From the NCBI GenBank assembly GCA_017562135.1, contig QEYB01000377.1, forward strand, positions 62,001-126,000: a stretch of DNA of 64,000 nucleotides. The letters are read 5' to 3'. The translations under genes were made by a program, and so were the position numbers. The notes beneath the pieces were generated by a model that saw nothing but the letters and a program-made list of their open reading frames with translations, had not been told where the DNA came from and made no database searches. Shown here one piece after another: positions 39,030 to 51,006 of the stretch (the stretch's first letter is position 1; each line of letters starts with the position of its first letter). This DNA is from Dipylidium caninum (taxonomy: Eukaryota > Platyhelminthes > Cestoda > Cyclophyllidea > Dipylidiidae).

Positions 39030-42000
39030 ATGGCGGTCGAAAATTTTACCACCGCAACCGCTGCCATCACACCAGTGACCACCGATTTATTCCCCGATTC
39101 CCACAAGTATGCCATCATTGCGAAGGAATTTTCCTACTACGTCAATACTTTGAACTACAATGTCAATAAGCGCATTATCTTGGCACTTTACTGTCTTATC
39201 TTCCTCCTCGGCTCATGCTTGAACCTCCTTCTTGTGTACACAATCACGCGTGTTCGCAATCCCAAGTCGACCTCGAACCGACGGATGCTGCTAATGCATG
39301 TCTGTTGCGATTTGGCCCTGGTCTGGTTCGGTGTGCCCTACACAGCCTACACAGTGGTATACAAGAGCTGGCAACTGGGCTCAGTCATGTGTCATGTCGC
39401 CTCCTTCCTCATCTACTTCATTGTCGGCCTCACCAACTTCCTCCTTGTTTCCATCTGCCTCAATCGCAGCATCGCGATTGCTAAAGCGGGCCGGTGGGCG
39501 GGCGAAAACGACTACGACGTCAGTTGTCGTGTCACCGTCCTCCTCATCGCCGCGATTGTCCTCGCCGTGGTGATCGCTCTCCCCTCGGCCATTGTATCCC
39601 GAGTGACGAGGAATATCTTCAAGGATCCTCACTTTGCCGCTTTTGCGCCGCCAATTTGCACGTGAGATAAACATTTCAACATATTTACTTCATCCACACG
39701 TCTTTTTGCTCTTCATTCAGGTGACTTAAGGCTTCCCTCACTCTTTTTGTCCATTTTGTTTCACCTCGTCCCTTTTGAACGATAGCGAGTTTATGCAAGA
39801 TAAAGGTACACAAGCTCCCCAGTTAAATTTATTTCCTTTTGCTGGCACATCGGATGGATTTACTTGCTCCAAAAGTGTTAAAATGATAGCGCAATTGTCC
39901 CCATACGATTTATTTGCCTTTAACGTTCATTTAAGCCAACGAATTTAACACAATTTGAATCACACGATGTGAAAAGGTGGCGACCCAAATTGGCGGGAAT
40001 TTGGAAGTCTTTCAAATGTTACTTTTGAAGTCGGAGTTTCGGCATATGCCTGGTCAATTCGGCCCCAGCGTTGGCCACCGCTAAGCGCCATGTATCTTTC
40101 GCCCTAACTCGAAGAAGTTAAAATGCCATTTGAACCTTCACCTTATCTCACCACAAATCATGTCTGAAGGGAGTCTTGTAGTTTCCCTCTTCTCTATTAG
40201 TTGGAAAGTGGGCCTAAACGAGATTTATGCCAACATCTCGACCCATTTGTCGCCTTTTCCCAGCTGCTATCTACCAAATTTAACCTACTCACAGACAAAA
40301 TATAACACGACCGCCTACTTATTTCTTCACTAACTTATTTAAGTAGTATAAAATGACTGTGTAAATTGTCTCTCTTCTCCGGCTCTACCTTCAGGTCTGG
40401 GTAATTTCACATTCACTAGATTAATATTTCCTTTTGAATTTAATTTTGTAGTAGTTGAGACTCTCCGCAAGAAGTGCGTTTCTGATTCGAATGACGTTAC
40501 ATTTGACGACTTACAAAGTCACAAGGTTAATTTTTGCCTTTTCGTCTGTTTACCCCGTAACTAAACGGATCACGCCCTCCTCCGAATTATTTCTGCGAAG
40601 CATCCTTTCTTGTTAACTTACTTTATCTCCTAATTGGGAAAGTTGATTTGATGTTGTCAAACAAATTGGTGGATAACTTAAGGGGCAGAGTTATAAACTA
40701 CTGTTACTTGACGTTGACAGGAGAAAAATGTGGAGGGTTGAGATGAGCCCACAGTGCGGTGAGGCTACCAGGGGCACCAAACAGGTCCTCGAAGGCACCC
40801 TGTGAAGGCAAGGAGGGTGGAATTTCCACTCTTCGCCTCGAAAGCATCATTCAAATCGGCAGATTTCTCGGTCTTGAAGTGGTGTGGAAGGGCATTCAGC
40901 CCTCGCTTCCTCACCTCATTTACATCGCGACTTCACCAATCACCACTAAGCCAATTTTACTAATATTTTTTACAGTCTTTTTCTCGAACACAGCCTTTTT
41001 TAGGGTGTCCGAAGGATGTCCGCCACACTTTTCACCTTACCAGACTGAATTTTCATGAAGGCTTGATTCTTCCCCTTCCCCGCGGGGAGGATCGTCCTGC
41101 TCCTCCCACTCTAAAGGCCTGCCATCCTAGTTCTCCTTGTGAAATAGTTTTGCAAAAAAATATGCTTAAAATTTTATCCGGAAACAAACGTACTCTTACG
41201 CACACAGTTTCCTGGGAGAAGTAGCTGGTGGCAGCGGAGGCGACCGCCAGACCGCCCTGGCGCGGCTTTAGAGTAACTCTTCGCAAGGAGGAGGAGGAAG
41301 GAGAAGGCGGAGTAGGAGGGGAGGAGAGATTCCCTTCGTTTCCCGCCTCTTTTTCGTGGCAGTTGTCACACTTATCGTACTCGCTTCCTCCTTGAGTGTG
41401 GCGCATTTGCAATTTTGCGAAGTAAATTAATTGTCTCCTCGGAGGTGGGGAGGAGCCGGTTGTGGACTGACATAGCCCGGAAGTGGACAAGGAATAACTC
41501 ATAATGACACGAAGATGTAATTACCACCGGGGATGAATTAAATGCCCACGTGAGTGCGAGGTGAGCGGTTCCTTTCCAACTCTTTTCCACGTGGAATCGC
41601 CGGCGATGCGGAGAGGCGGTCAGAGCGCTTCACCTCGACTCTCCGTTCTCCCTCGCCGGAAGTTAGGTGGCTCAACCCTTCCTGGCCGCCCGAATAGGCA
41701 CAAAATTTCAGGTTCACGTGGAGGATCTGCAAAATATGCGATCTTGCAAAGGCCTGCGCACCGACTGGTGTCAACCTCCCGGACATGCGCCGGTAGTTTC
41801 GCATCACCGAGGCGAGAGACTGGCCGGAGGGGGGCAGAACAACGCTTGGGTAGCTTTAACTCGGGTAATGCTGTCGCCTGTCAAAAAGAAACCACCTTTG
41901 AGGTGCAAGGCCCTTTTTAGCAGACTTTTGTGTCGGCCTCAGGAGCGTCCAACGCGTCCACCCTTGTGGCTGCATTTTACCGGCTTCTCTGTCTCGTCTC

Positions 42001-43730
42001 TCTTATTTCTCTCCCTCTCTCTTCCTCTCCCTCTCCTGTCCCCGTGAAAATGTCAAGTCGTGACACACACACACACACCAACAAAAGCAGGAAGAGGAAG
42101 AAAAACGCATTTTCCCACACCCAAACAGCGCCGGCATGAATACTAACTGTCGGGTGAATCCTCAGACCTCTCGCGTGTTCAGCATTTGGTGAAACTTTCT
42201 CTTTTGGCCTCCAACAAAGTGATGACATCTTTCGCCTATTCGAAATTTTTTTGCCTTTGGCGCAACCTACCGTGTTGAATTGGAGGCTTTCCGCTCGACG
42301 TTACTTGCCCAGTCGGCGGCGTAAAATGGTGGCGGTGGCAGGGCGGAGCTTCGCATCGCCTGGAAGAAGGCCACTTCGGACCGCGGGGAAGAGGCGAATT
42401 CGCGGGCATTTGCCACTCAGTGTTAGTTTTAAACTTTCACTCGGGGCGGAGTTTAAAAAGGCTCTTCTAACCTCGTTGTCTCCGCGATGATGTTTGAGAC
42501 TGGACTCGTGGCAATCACCAGCCGATCCCACGGGGGGAGCATCCCGCCCACTTGGACTCTCTTCTGCCACCGGAACCGATGACTTCGCCGAGATTGAGAG
42601 GCAGTCTCTCTACCCTCCTTCACGTCTCCTCAGAAGACAGACCACATGGCCTGACAGTGTGACACGTAGTCTGAGAATTTCGGATAGTTACACTTGAAAA
42701 TAGACAATTTGCCAACACGGGTGATGATATGTGTGGAAAATCGCCCACCGCCCCCCCCCCGTCCCTCCCCTGGCCACTCTTCAAGCATCACCCAAACTCA
42801 CTCGAGGGGCTCTTGGCCTTGTCAGCTTGAGTCAGTTGACAAGGCGGGCAGTCCTCGCCTCACCTGACTTGAACTCCTTCCTAAAGGGCGCAAAAAGCAC
42901 CATTTTTGGTCCACAGTGCCTAAGGCGGAGGAAATTCCGAGTGCTTTTTCCAATTTTTGCAGTCCATGCAATCGGTCTCGGCGGCGGTTCGGTTTTTCTT
43001 CCATTTCGGCCCGATGATGGCGCCATTTTATTTTGGACTCCCAAGCTATTGTTTGTCTGTTAAAAGATTTGTCCTGGCCAAACGCCTTCTCAGCCAATCA
43101 GAAGAGAGGAGGAGGAGGTGAAGTATTTTAAAAATTTGGAATCATACCTATGGTGTGTATTCGACTTTTTTTCCTTTCAGAGAAACCTGGTCCAGTCAAG
43201 CTAAGATGGCCTACGATTTGACCCTAATTACCACCATCTATCTCATCCCCCTCGTTGTCATTTGCCTCAGTCACCACATTGTGACCCAACAACTGCGCCG
43301 TTCGCACCAAATGCTTAGTCTGATGGGGCACACAATTAGCGCAAAGTGGCGACGACGTCGTCAGCGCCTCATACGTCTCTGTGTGCTTATGACGACACTT
43401 TTTGTGCTCTCCTGGTTCCCCAACCATCTCTGCAACATCCTCACCAAGATCTTCGATGTCCGCGGCGACACCGCAGAGACTTTGCAGGACTACGCGCTCT
43501 GCTTGGGCATCTCGAATACTGTCAGTGAGCCCCTGCTTCTTATCACAACGTGCTCAGCCTATCAGCGCTTTATTCGACGCCTTCTTGCGCGCTGCAGATT
43601 GGTGACAGTTTCGGCAGACGCTGTGGAACCTGTTTCTTCTAGCATCGGGGCGCCCGTCGTCCCCACCCCCGTCCCTCCAATGACCAACTGCAACCAGAAG
43701 GATTCTGTAACGGCGCCGTCAGGACAGTGA
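39030..43730 (+). CDS. Class A (rhodopsin-like) GPCR, peptide-receptor type, two exons
   Basis: A seven-transmembrane receptor expected at the plasma membrane, signalling through G proteins; the ligand is unknown. Exons are 39030-39661 and 43181-43730, joined in frame (AC|A = Thr) with donor GTGAG and acceptor TTTCAG, giving 393 residues. The start lies in a strong context (GCCATGG). Approximate segments: NFT glycosylation site at residue 5, TM1 48-72, TM2 85-110, TM3 117-150, TM4 166-190, TM5 221-246, TM6 273-298, TM7 314-334. Conserved residues are Asn in TM1, LALVW with Asp94 in TM2, Cys121 at the top of TM3, Cys210 in extracellular loop 2 and Pro234 in TM5. DRY is NRS (145-147), TM6 has SWFP (288-291), and NPxxY is replaced by EPLLL (327-331). 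The TM6 SWFPNHL resembles bombesin and endothelin receptors, but a flatworm-specific orphan family is equally possible. Confidence 0.93.
39662..43180 (+). other. Intron of the GPCR gene (3.5 kb)
   Basis: The intron lies after the extracellular loop 2 cysteine, with donor GTGAGATA and acceptor CCTTTCAG after a strong pyrimidine tract. It is far longer than any PITRM1 intron. Its first part is AT-rich and a later part (about 41-43 kb) is GC-rich. It contains a further GCCAATCAG (43093-43101) just before exon 2. I see no nested gene or transposon. Confidence 0.85.
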
Positions 43731-43898
43731 GAGGTCTGATTTGCTCAGACGCGGTGATATAAACCCGAGAGGGATTGGATGGACTGTACATAGTGGTGTA
43801 TTTTGTTACCATGGCATATTCTAATACATTTAACCCTTGGTTCGTCTAATAGACGATTTGAAGCCAATTTAGCAACGAGTGGTCGTTAAGCAACTTGT

Positions 43899-43904
43899 AA
43901 TAAA
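43899..43904 (+). terminator. Poly(A) signal of the GPCR gene
   Basis: A canonical AATAAA about 170 bp after the GPCR stop codon, which implies a short 3' UTR. It is the first such hexamer noted after the stop. Confidence 0.6.
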
Positions 43905-45348
43905 CACGATATGGTCAAGCTATTTCGCCCTGCCATATTGAAGGGTCGTTTTTGACGACTAGCACATCTTTCGAGTGGTCGGCACAGGAGAACGTCTTAA
44001 ATTGGGCGTTATGACAGCGCGAACGCCAATTGGTTGAAACGCAGTAAAATCCGCAAATGATAGCTACAATATTTTATTTACGTACACAAATACGAAACCA
44101 CTAAAACGATATTTTTACGCGAGTGCAATGGTCAACCTGTACGTTTGCGTTGGGAAACGACCCTTTTTTAACTCGTGTGCGCCTGACAGACCATCATCAA
44201 AGGAGCAACTGACTCCCAAGAACCGGCAATCCGATTGGTACAAAAGCAGTGGTTCCGCCCTTGATGGGCGGCGAGGACGAACACATTACAATAAATTCTG
44301 GTCTGATATTTTTAGAAAATGCGGCAAAAGTGGCATACAATAGATGGAAAAACAAAGACTCCAATGGATGTTGTAACCTGGATAAGCAGCAAAAGGCAGC
44401 AACCTTATTAACCCACGAAATAAGAGATAAAACTAGTATTGCTTATTTCGTAAAACTTGAAAAAATTGCATACTTAAAGCCGAAGACTCAAACTTTCGTC
44501 TGTCTAGTTAATTCTTGAGGAACTCAGTAAGGAACCCTGAAGGTCGCTTCGTGGGTTTATGAATTTAACCGGCGCATTCCTCCATTTAAATCGTTGTCAG
44601 ACCACATGGTGGACGACCCACGTTAAATCCGTTTGCGGAACAAGACGGGCGGTGGAGGCGTTCGTAGCGAGCGCCTAGCGTAAATCCCAGGGCTGCACGG
44701 AGGAAAAAGTCAGGGACAGGCAGAGTAGGGCGATGAGGGACGAGGTGGAGACACGCAAGCAAGTAAATTAGCCTGCTTTCCTGTTACACCGGGGAAGAAG
44801 CGCCAGTTCTGACTTGGGGTTGCGCTGCGCAGAGCCACAAATAAAGCGAACAGAGATGAATTGATCAGGTGTCACACAGTGTCATGCCGGAAGTGTCAGT
44901 GGCATTTTTAGGCTGACACACGAAGAATTCTCTGCAAGCGAGTGTTTTGAACGCAGGCGTAAGTTTCTGCAAATGAGGTGAGCTGCAGCCACAATTCACA
45001 CATCTCCGATGGGAGCCGATTAGGGCTACGAGAGTGTTATGGTAGCGAGGAGTGTGATTTATTTGAAAGGCCTGATAAAACAGATAGTTAACCGTCATTA
45101 TGTGGGGAGCAGATAAGAAAGGGGGGTTTCAGCAGCTGCGGCCTAAGTGGTGAAGGGGCGCGTTTGAGGTGGAGAGAATAAAAGTGGTGTGCGAGCGGGC
45201 ACCCGTCCGAGAGGTTCGCCAAATTGTCCAGGGGCAGGTAAAAGGAAAAGCGCAAAGGAGTCAATCACTACTACAACCACTGTGACCGTGTCTTTCATCT
45301 TACCGTGGTGATGAGCCCAAACACACGTTCCCAGCCTTTCACCAAATT
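43905..45348. other. Intergenic DNA between the GPCR gene and the inverted repeat
   Basis: No gene is recognised. A plus-strand ORF at 44249-44518 has no known motif. Another AATAAA at 44841-44846 is not linked to any gene. Confidence 0.4.
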
Positions 45349-46988
45349 GGCAAATCATGACGCGGCAAAACGCAAAGTCACTTTGTCTTGTCAATCATTT
45401 CACCTTCAAAAGACGCCTTCGCCTCCACGAAGTGGCCCATTCTTGCGCAGCTCTGCCCCACTCCTCATCACTAAAAGGATTCCCGAAGAAACGAACCGGT
45501 GTGAGGAGATAGAGCGACTTGTGCGCTGCGGACTCTCCGATGGCCACGTGAGAGCTCACCTCGAGTCCGACGCGTTTCACCTCACCGCCCCCGCCCCCCA
45601 CGCCCCCACGCCCCTCCTGTCTCCACTGCACACGGGCAAACAAACAAAACACACGCAAAACGCAAACGCAAACGCAAATGCACACGAACACAAACTGTTA
45701 AAATTACCAAGTCGAGTAAGTTGGAAGGAGGCGTGTGTCACCACCAAACGGGAGGAGGAGGAAATCATCCACATCAACACCCTCCACTGCTCGCTGACCC
45801 TCAACTCCAAGTTCCAATCTGTCTTCCTCCACACTACTCGCGAGTGGGCACAGCGTCATCGAGGTGGGCAGCACAACTGCCTCTCACCTCGCCTCACCAT
45901 GCTACTGACGCCAATTCAGCGACGAGGCGCGACTCACGACTCAACCAGTTGGGGAACTAACAGAACACTTCGCAATGACACGACGTCGAGACTCTAACCC
46001 CCCTCGCAGCCAACATCAACACGCACCTGAGGGCAAGAGCCAACGAGCAGCCACAAGCACGTCAACATCGCCTCCGAGGCACACTGCGTGGAGACTCACA
46101 ACACCTCCCTCCGAGACCTGACCGCCTCCCCTCTCCTCTCCAGACACTGTCGCGCACAGATAAGTGGCGGCACTGAGAAAGACCGGAGTCGACCACGTCC
46201 TCCTCCTCGTCCTCCTCCTCTCACCACAGTGTCTTCCACACAGGAGGACTGGTGAGGCTCTCCATTGCGGAAGTGAGGACTCGCGTCTGGTGCGGAAGAG
46301 CTCACCCCGTTCCACCCTGCCTCCATTGTACACGCCATCCACATCGGCAGGTTGTACGACTTGGAAGGACGCCTAAGCGACCACTGTCGCCTGAGTGGGT
46401 TGTAACGCGCGCCTCCTGCTCCTCACCATTTGCGTCTTCCTTCCACTGCTTCCTCCGCCACCGCCACCGCCACCGCCACGCCACCGCCACCGCCCCAAAT
46501 TCATCTTCTCCTTCGTTCACCATCGATTACACTGCAGCAGTATCCTCTGTCCCGTCAGCGCTGACCACGCAGACACTTTCGTACAAACATCATCGTCCTC
46601 CTCCTCCTCCTCCTCCTCCTCCTCGTCGATAATCATCGAGGCTGCCGCTTTCACCACTGAGGCACAATTGTCCACTCCGTGTCGACGACGTGAATGCGAC
46701 GGTGGTGGAGCCGGTAGGGGTGGTGGCCTCGGCCCCCGGAGATGGGGGCGCAGAGCGGCGGTCGAAGAGGAGGTGGCGGACGTTGGTCTGTGAACCCTCG
46801 CGAATGCACCGCCTTGTGTGGCAGTGATTCCAACGGCAACGCGTGGCTCAGTCTCGAGCACGACGCCACAGGAAAGGGGTTGAGGTCTTGGGAGCAGCCT
46901 GTTCGTGTCTGCGTGTGTGTGTGGAGCTCGCCTCGTCCGGCCCTTCGTCACATTCGCTCCGTTACCGCTTTGTGCCGCTTATTTTTAT
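45349..46988 (+). repeat. Left arm of a large inverted repeat
   Basis: The reverse complement of this segment reappears at 48120-49785. The outer end starts GGCAAATCATGACGCGG, and the inner end is at TTATTTTTAT. Where I compared the arms base by base (roughly the outer 350 bp and the inner 250 bp) they differ by only a few substitutions plus length changes in microsatellites, about 98% identity. The arm contains a TCC run (46594-46624), a GCCACC tract (46455-46495) and ORFs mirrored in the other arm. No transposase, terminal motif or clear target-site duplication was found. Confidence 0.93.
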
Positions 46989-48119
46989 GAGTAGTACGTA
47001 GCTGCCATGTTTGGCAATTATAACTAACCAAAAAACGAAAACGTTCTGGTCAAATATAGACATTTGAGTCCCACTGAAAGTCGTTTTTGCCTGTAGTCGC
47101 TCATAAACCGGCGACCTAATGACTCTCGTCTACTTCCACTACAGAGTCTGACGACAATTTATCCTCTAGCGCCACCATTTCGAAGAAGGCAGCGCGAGTT
47201 GAAGGCGGTGCCAATATGCCTGCTAAATGAGCTTATTGGTGTCTAAAAATACTCACCTTTCAGAGGTTTTTTCTGCAGGAGTCCTTCTATTTGAGGATGA
47301 CATTTTACTTACCAAAGGGTCACGTGATAGGAAGCACTTAGCGTATAAAAGTACTGCGTGCGAGGGAGAAGATGCGCTGCTGCCGCTGCTGCCGCTGCCG
47401 CCGCTGGACGATGGGTTACTTCGGCACTGCTGCCTCTTCCGGGTGATCAATTTCACCTCACTCCACGAGAGTGTCCTCATCCGCTGCAAGCGGATGTACT
47501 TGGCCTAAAACGCTTTCACCGCACGGCGGCGGGGTGGTGCTTCCACCGCCGGGACGGAGTTTAAGTGAGGAAGGAGGTTGTATCCCGGCGTTTCTTTTCT
47601 CCCCGCCAAAGTTTAGGGGTATCTGACTTCACTCTTTCCCTTTTTTTTCCAAAAACCGCCGAAGCACGCGATTTTGGGACAACTCCAACGAAGTATCATA
47701 ACAGTCTGCCGCTGGCTGGAATGCCTCCGTGATGGTGCCGGGACAAGCTTTGTATTTGCTACTTTAGCACAAGCCGCCCACCACGCAGAATGCCACATTG
47801 GAAGAGAAAAATGAAATAGCGTGTCCAAGGGCTGCCAGAGAGGAGTGAATGGACAGATGCCACTCAGGTTGCCCAGACAGTGCGGTGCATTGCATCGAAT
47901 GGCCCTCAGTCTGGTTGGCTCCACCTCCGCCACACTCACGTCGTCCTCCCAGAGTGGACGAGTGTGGATGCCCTCACCACCCTCTTGAGCGCAAATGGAA
48001 TGGCAGGTTAGTTGGTGGCAGACACTCGTCTTACACGCCCGTTTGTTGTCTGTCGGCCGCACACACAGACCAGCCAAAAAGCCGTCTTTCCTCGGCAAAA
48101 GTGTACAGGTTATTCGCTA
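46989..48119. other. Unique spacer between the inverted-repeat arms
   Basis: About 1.13 kb of non-repeated DNA. It contains an imperfect GCTGCCGCT-type triplet tract at about 47378-47407. Open frames exist at 47613-48098 (minus) and 47849-48160 (plus; it runs into the right arm), but neither resembles a known protein. If the locus is transcribed through, this would be the loop of the hairpin. Confidence 0.8.
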
Positions 48120-48183
48120 ATAAAAATAAGCGGCACAAAGCGGTAACGGGGCGAATGTGACGAAGGGCCGGACGAGGCGAGCT

Positions 48184-48184
<1 letters not shown>

Positions 48185-48215
<31 letters not shown>
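48185..48215. repeat. (CA)n microsatellite in the right arm
   Basis: About 15 CA units. The matching position in the left arm (near 46910-46921) has only a short GT stretch, so this locus changed length after the arms duplicated. Confidence 0.9.
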
Positions 48216-48217
<2 letters not shown>

Positions 48218-48495
48218 ACAGGCTGGTCCCAAGACCTCAACCCCTTTTCCTGTGGCGTCGTGCTCGAGACTGAGCCACGCGTTGCCGTTGGAATCACTGC
48301 CACACAAGGCGGTGCATTCGCGAGGGTTCACAGACCAACGTCCGCCACCTCCTCTTCGACCGCCGCTCTGCGCCCCCATCTCCGGGGGCCGAGGCCACCA
48401 CCCTACCGGCTCCACCACACGTCGCATTCACGTCGTCGACACGGAGTGGACAATTGTGCCTCAGTGGTGAAAGCGGCAGCCTCGATGATTATCGA

Positions 48496-48528
48496 CGAGG
48501 AGGAGGAGGAGGAGGAGGAGGAGGAGGA
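48496..48528 (+). repeat. (GAG)n microsatellite in the right arm
   Basis: About eleven GAG triplets, the mirror image of the TCC run at 46594-46624 in the left arm. Confidence 0.9.
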
Positions 48529-48628
48529 CGGTGGTGTTTGTACGAAAGTGTCTGCGTGGTCAGTGCCGACGGGACAGAGGATACTACCGCAGTGCAGTCG
48601 TTGGTGAACGGAGGAGAAGATGACTTTG

Positions 48629-48672
48629 TGGCGGTGGCGTTGGCGGTGGCGTTGGCGGTGGCGTTGGCGGTG
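48629..48672 (+). repeat. 12-bp GGCGGTGGCGTT tandem repeat
   Basis: Between three and four copies of a GC-rich 12-mer. The left arm has a related GCCACC tract with a different internal arrangement. Confidence 0.85.
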
Positions 48673-50517
48673 GAAGCAGTTGAAATAAAGACGCAAATGG
48701 TGAGAAGCAGGACACGCGCGTTACAACCCACTCAGGCGACAGGAGTCGGCTTAGGCGTCCTTCCAAGTCGCACGATCTGCGGATGTGGATGGCGTGTACA
48801 ATGGAGGCAGGTGTGGAACGGGGTGAGTTCTTCCGCACCAGACGCGAGTCCTCACTTCCGCAATGGGGAGCCTCACCAGTCCTCCTGTGTGGAAGACACT
48901 GTGGTGAGAGGACGAGGACGAGGACGAGGACGTGGTCGACTCTGGTCTTTCTCAGTGCTGCCACTTATCTGTGCGCGACAGTGTCTGGTGGAGAGGGGAA
49001 GCGGGCAGATCTCGGAGGCAGGTGTTGTGAGTTTCCACGCAGTGTGCCTCGGAGGCGATGCTGACGTGCTTTGTGGCTGCTCGTTGGCTCTTCCCTCAGG
49101 TGCGTGTTGATGTTGGCTGCGAGGGGGGTTAGAGTCTCGACGTCGTGTCATTGCGAAGTGTTCTGTTAGTTCCCCAACTGGTTGAGTCGTGAGTCGCGCC
49201 TCGTCGCTGAATTGGCGTCAGTAGCATGGTGAGGCGAGGTGAGAGGCAGTTGTGCTGCCCACCTCGATGACGCTGTGCCCACTCGCGAGTAGTGTGGAGG
49301 AAGACAGATTGGAACTTGGAGTTGAGGGTCAGCGAGCAGTGGAGGGTGTTGATGTGGATGATTTCCTCCTCCTCCCGTTTGGTGGTGACACACGCCTCCT
49401 TCCAACTTACTCGACTTGGTAATTTTAACAGTTTGTGTTCGTGTGCATTTGCGTTTTGCGTTTGCGTTTGCGTGTGTTTGTTTGTTTGCCCGTGTGCAGT
49501 GGAGACAGGAGGGGCGTGGGGGCGTGGGGGCGGGGGGGGCGGTGAGGTGAGAGGTGAAACGCGTCGGACTCGAGGTGAGCTCTCACGTGGCCATCGGAGA
49601 GTCCGCAGCGCACAAGTCGCTCTATCTCCTCACACCGGTTCGTTTCTTCGGGAATCCTTTTAGTGATGAGGAGTGGGGCAGAGCTGCGCAAGAATGGGCC
49701 ACTTCGTGGAGGCGAAGGCGTCTTTTGAAGGTGAAATGATTGACAAGACAAAGTGACTTTGCGTTTTGCCGCGTCATGATTTGCCGATTCGTTGTGGGAT
49801 GAAACACACAGTCGCACGGGAGCAGTTGTTTAGCCCCTTTTCTTATCCCTCGCGCTTTACAAGTTGCCGCGCCCCTTTGACAAATGTCTCCTCGTATAAC
49901 TCCCACCGGCTTGTAAATAACTTCTTTTCATCTCCATATGCACTTTCCCGCTTTCTGCATTCTTCATCTCCCACGCCGTTCTCAAGGTTTTGTTTTGCTG
50001 CCTTCTTCTCTGTTTCACCACTTTTCCTGGCCTTCTTAGCCCTAAAGTCTTCGAGACCCCTTGAAACGCGACCTCATTGAGAGTGGCACTTTGCCCTCTC
50101 CCCTCTGACACTGCAGCTGCTCTTTATGCTTCAACTAAGTGTCGGTCACATTTCCTTTGGGGCAAAAGGCGGGTGGCGGAAGTTGGCCGGCATTTCTAAA
50201 CATCCCCCCATCGAAAAGTTGCTTTTTTCCTCCTCACCTCCCTTCCTGGGTGGTTGTCAAACTGTGTGGCTTAATGATGCGGCTGACCCAGTCGCCCACT
50301 CTCCCGTCTGCTGGATGAAGGCGACGCAGTTCACAGCAACCACGGCGCTCGACCGCTTCTCCCGCCGGAGCATGCTTCGCGGGGTCTTCCTTCGGAGGTA
50401 TTTAGCTAAATGGGATGATCCCAAACAGTCGTGTGCGTAAGGCCTTGGAGAATGGAGGAAAGGGGAGAGGCAAATGTCTCGCGGTGAAGTCTCACACCTC
50501 CTCTATTTGGCCACAGA

Positions 50518-51006
50518 ATGGTGGCAACGACACTTACTCGTCAACCGCCAGAGTTGTTGCCACTTTACTTTACACTTCACCAAAATGGAAAGTGGAGTGT
50601 GAATGTGCCGCACTACCTCAATCACTTAACAGTGCCTTACCGTGCCTCTACGGTTCTCGAGACTTTAACTCTGCACGTGAATTATTGCAGTGTTCCGCGG
50701 GAAGAAGTTGACCGGGTTTACCACGAATTGAGGGACAAATCTGGCGATCTTCTGACTCCGCACAGACGGCCACTAACTTCTGGGACATTGCGAGTCCGTG
50801 TTCTGCCTCCCTCATCTCGCCCAAATATCCAACTGAGAGGTGGCGAGGGCATTTGGCGGTTTTCCCCTCGTCTCCCCTTCGTCTCACGGTGGACCACTCT
50901 CCTCCCCCGGGGAGACAATAAACCGCCATGGCGGAGGCTACTTACTCGAGGACTGGTCGGTACACGCACCTCAATCACCGGTCTCTCTTTAATTTTCCCC
51001 TTTTAG
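50518..51006 (+). CDS. Hypothetical ORF or exon, no known family
   Basis: An open frame of 162 codons starting with ATG directly after an acceptor-like pyrimidine tract (..TTTGGCCACAG). The first 100 or so residues look protein-like: alternating hydrophobic stretches, then a charged helix-like part around PREEVDRVYHELRDK. The tail is arginine- and proline-rich, like random GC-rich DNA. A donor-like AG|GTGGCG near 50838 could end a real exon. No family is recognised and no partner exon was found. It may be spurious. Confidence 0.2.
   Translation: MVATTLTRQPPELLPLYFTLHQNGKWSVNVPHYLNHLTVPYRASTVLETLTLHVNYCSVPREEVDRVYHELRDKSGDLLTPHRRPLTSGTLRVRVLPPSSRPNIQLRGGEGIWRFSPRLPFVSRWTTLLPRGDNKPPWRRLLTRGLVGTRTSITGLSLIFPF

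Larger units (their letters stand above)
48120..49785 (-). repeat. Right arm of a large inverted repeat
   Basis: Reverse-complement copy of 45349-46988. It is about 26 bp longer, mainly through expansion of a CA tract (48185-48215) and a GGCGGTGGCGTT tract (48629-48672). The near identity away from the simple repeats points to recent duplication, ongoing gene conversion, or an assembly artefact. Confidence 0.93.

Noticed and set aside
44249..44518. 89-codon lysine-rich ORF downstream of the GPCR gene
   Set aside because: It lies past the poly(A) signal, has no recognisable domain and has no associated splice sites.
45305..45997. 230-codon ORF at the left end of the inverted repeat
   Set aside because: The same frame breaks in the other arm through small indels, the protein is low in complexity, and no family is recognised. 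It is better explained by the repeat.
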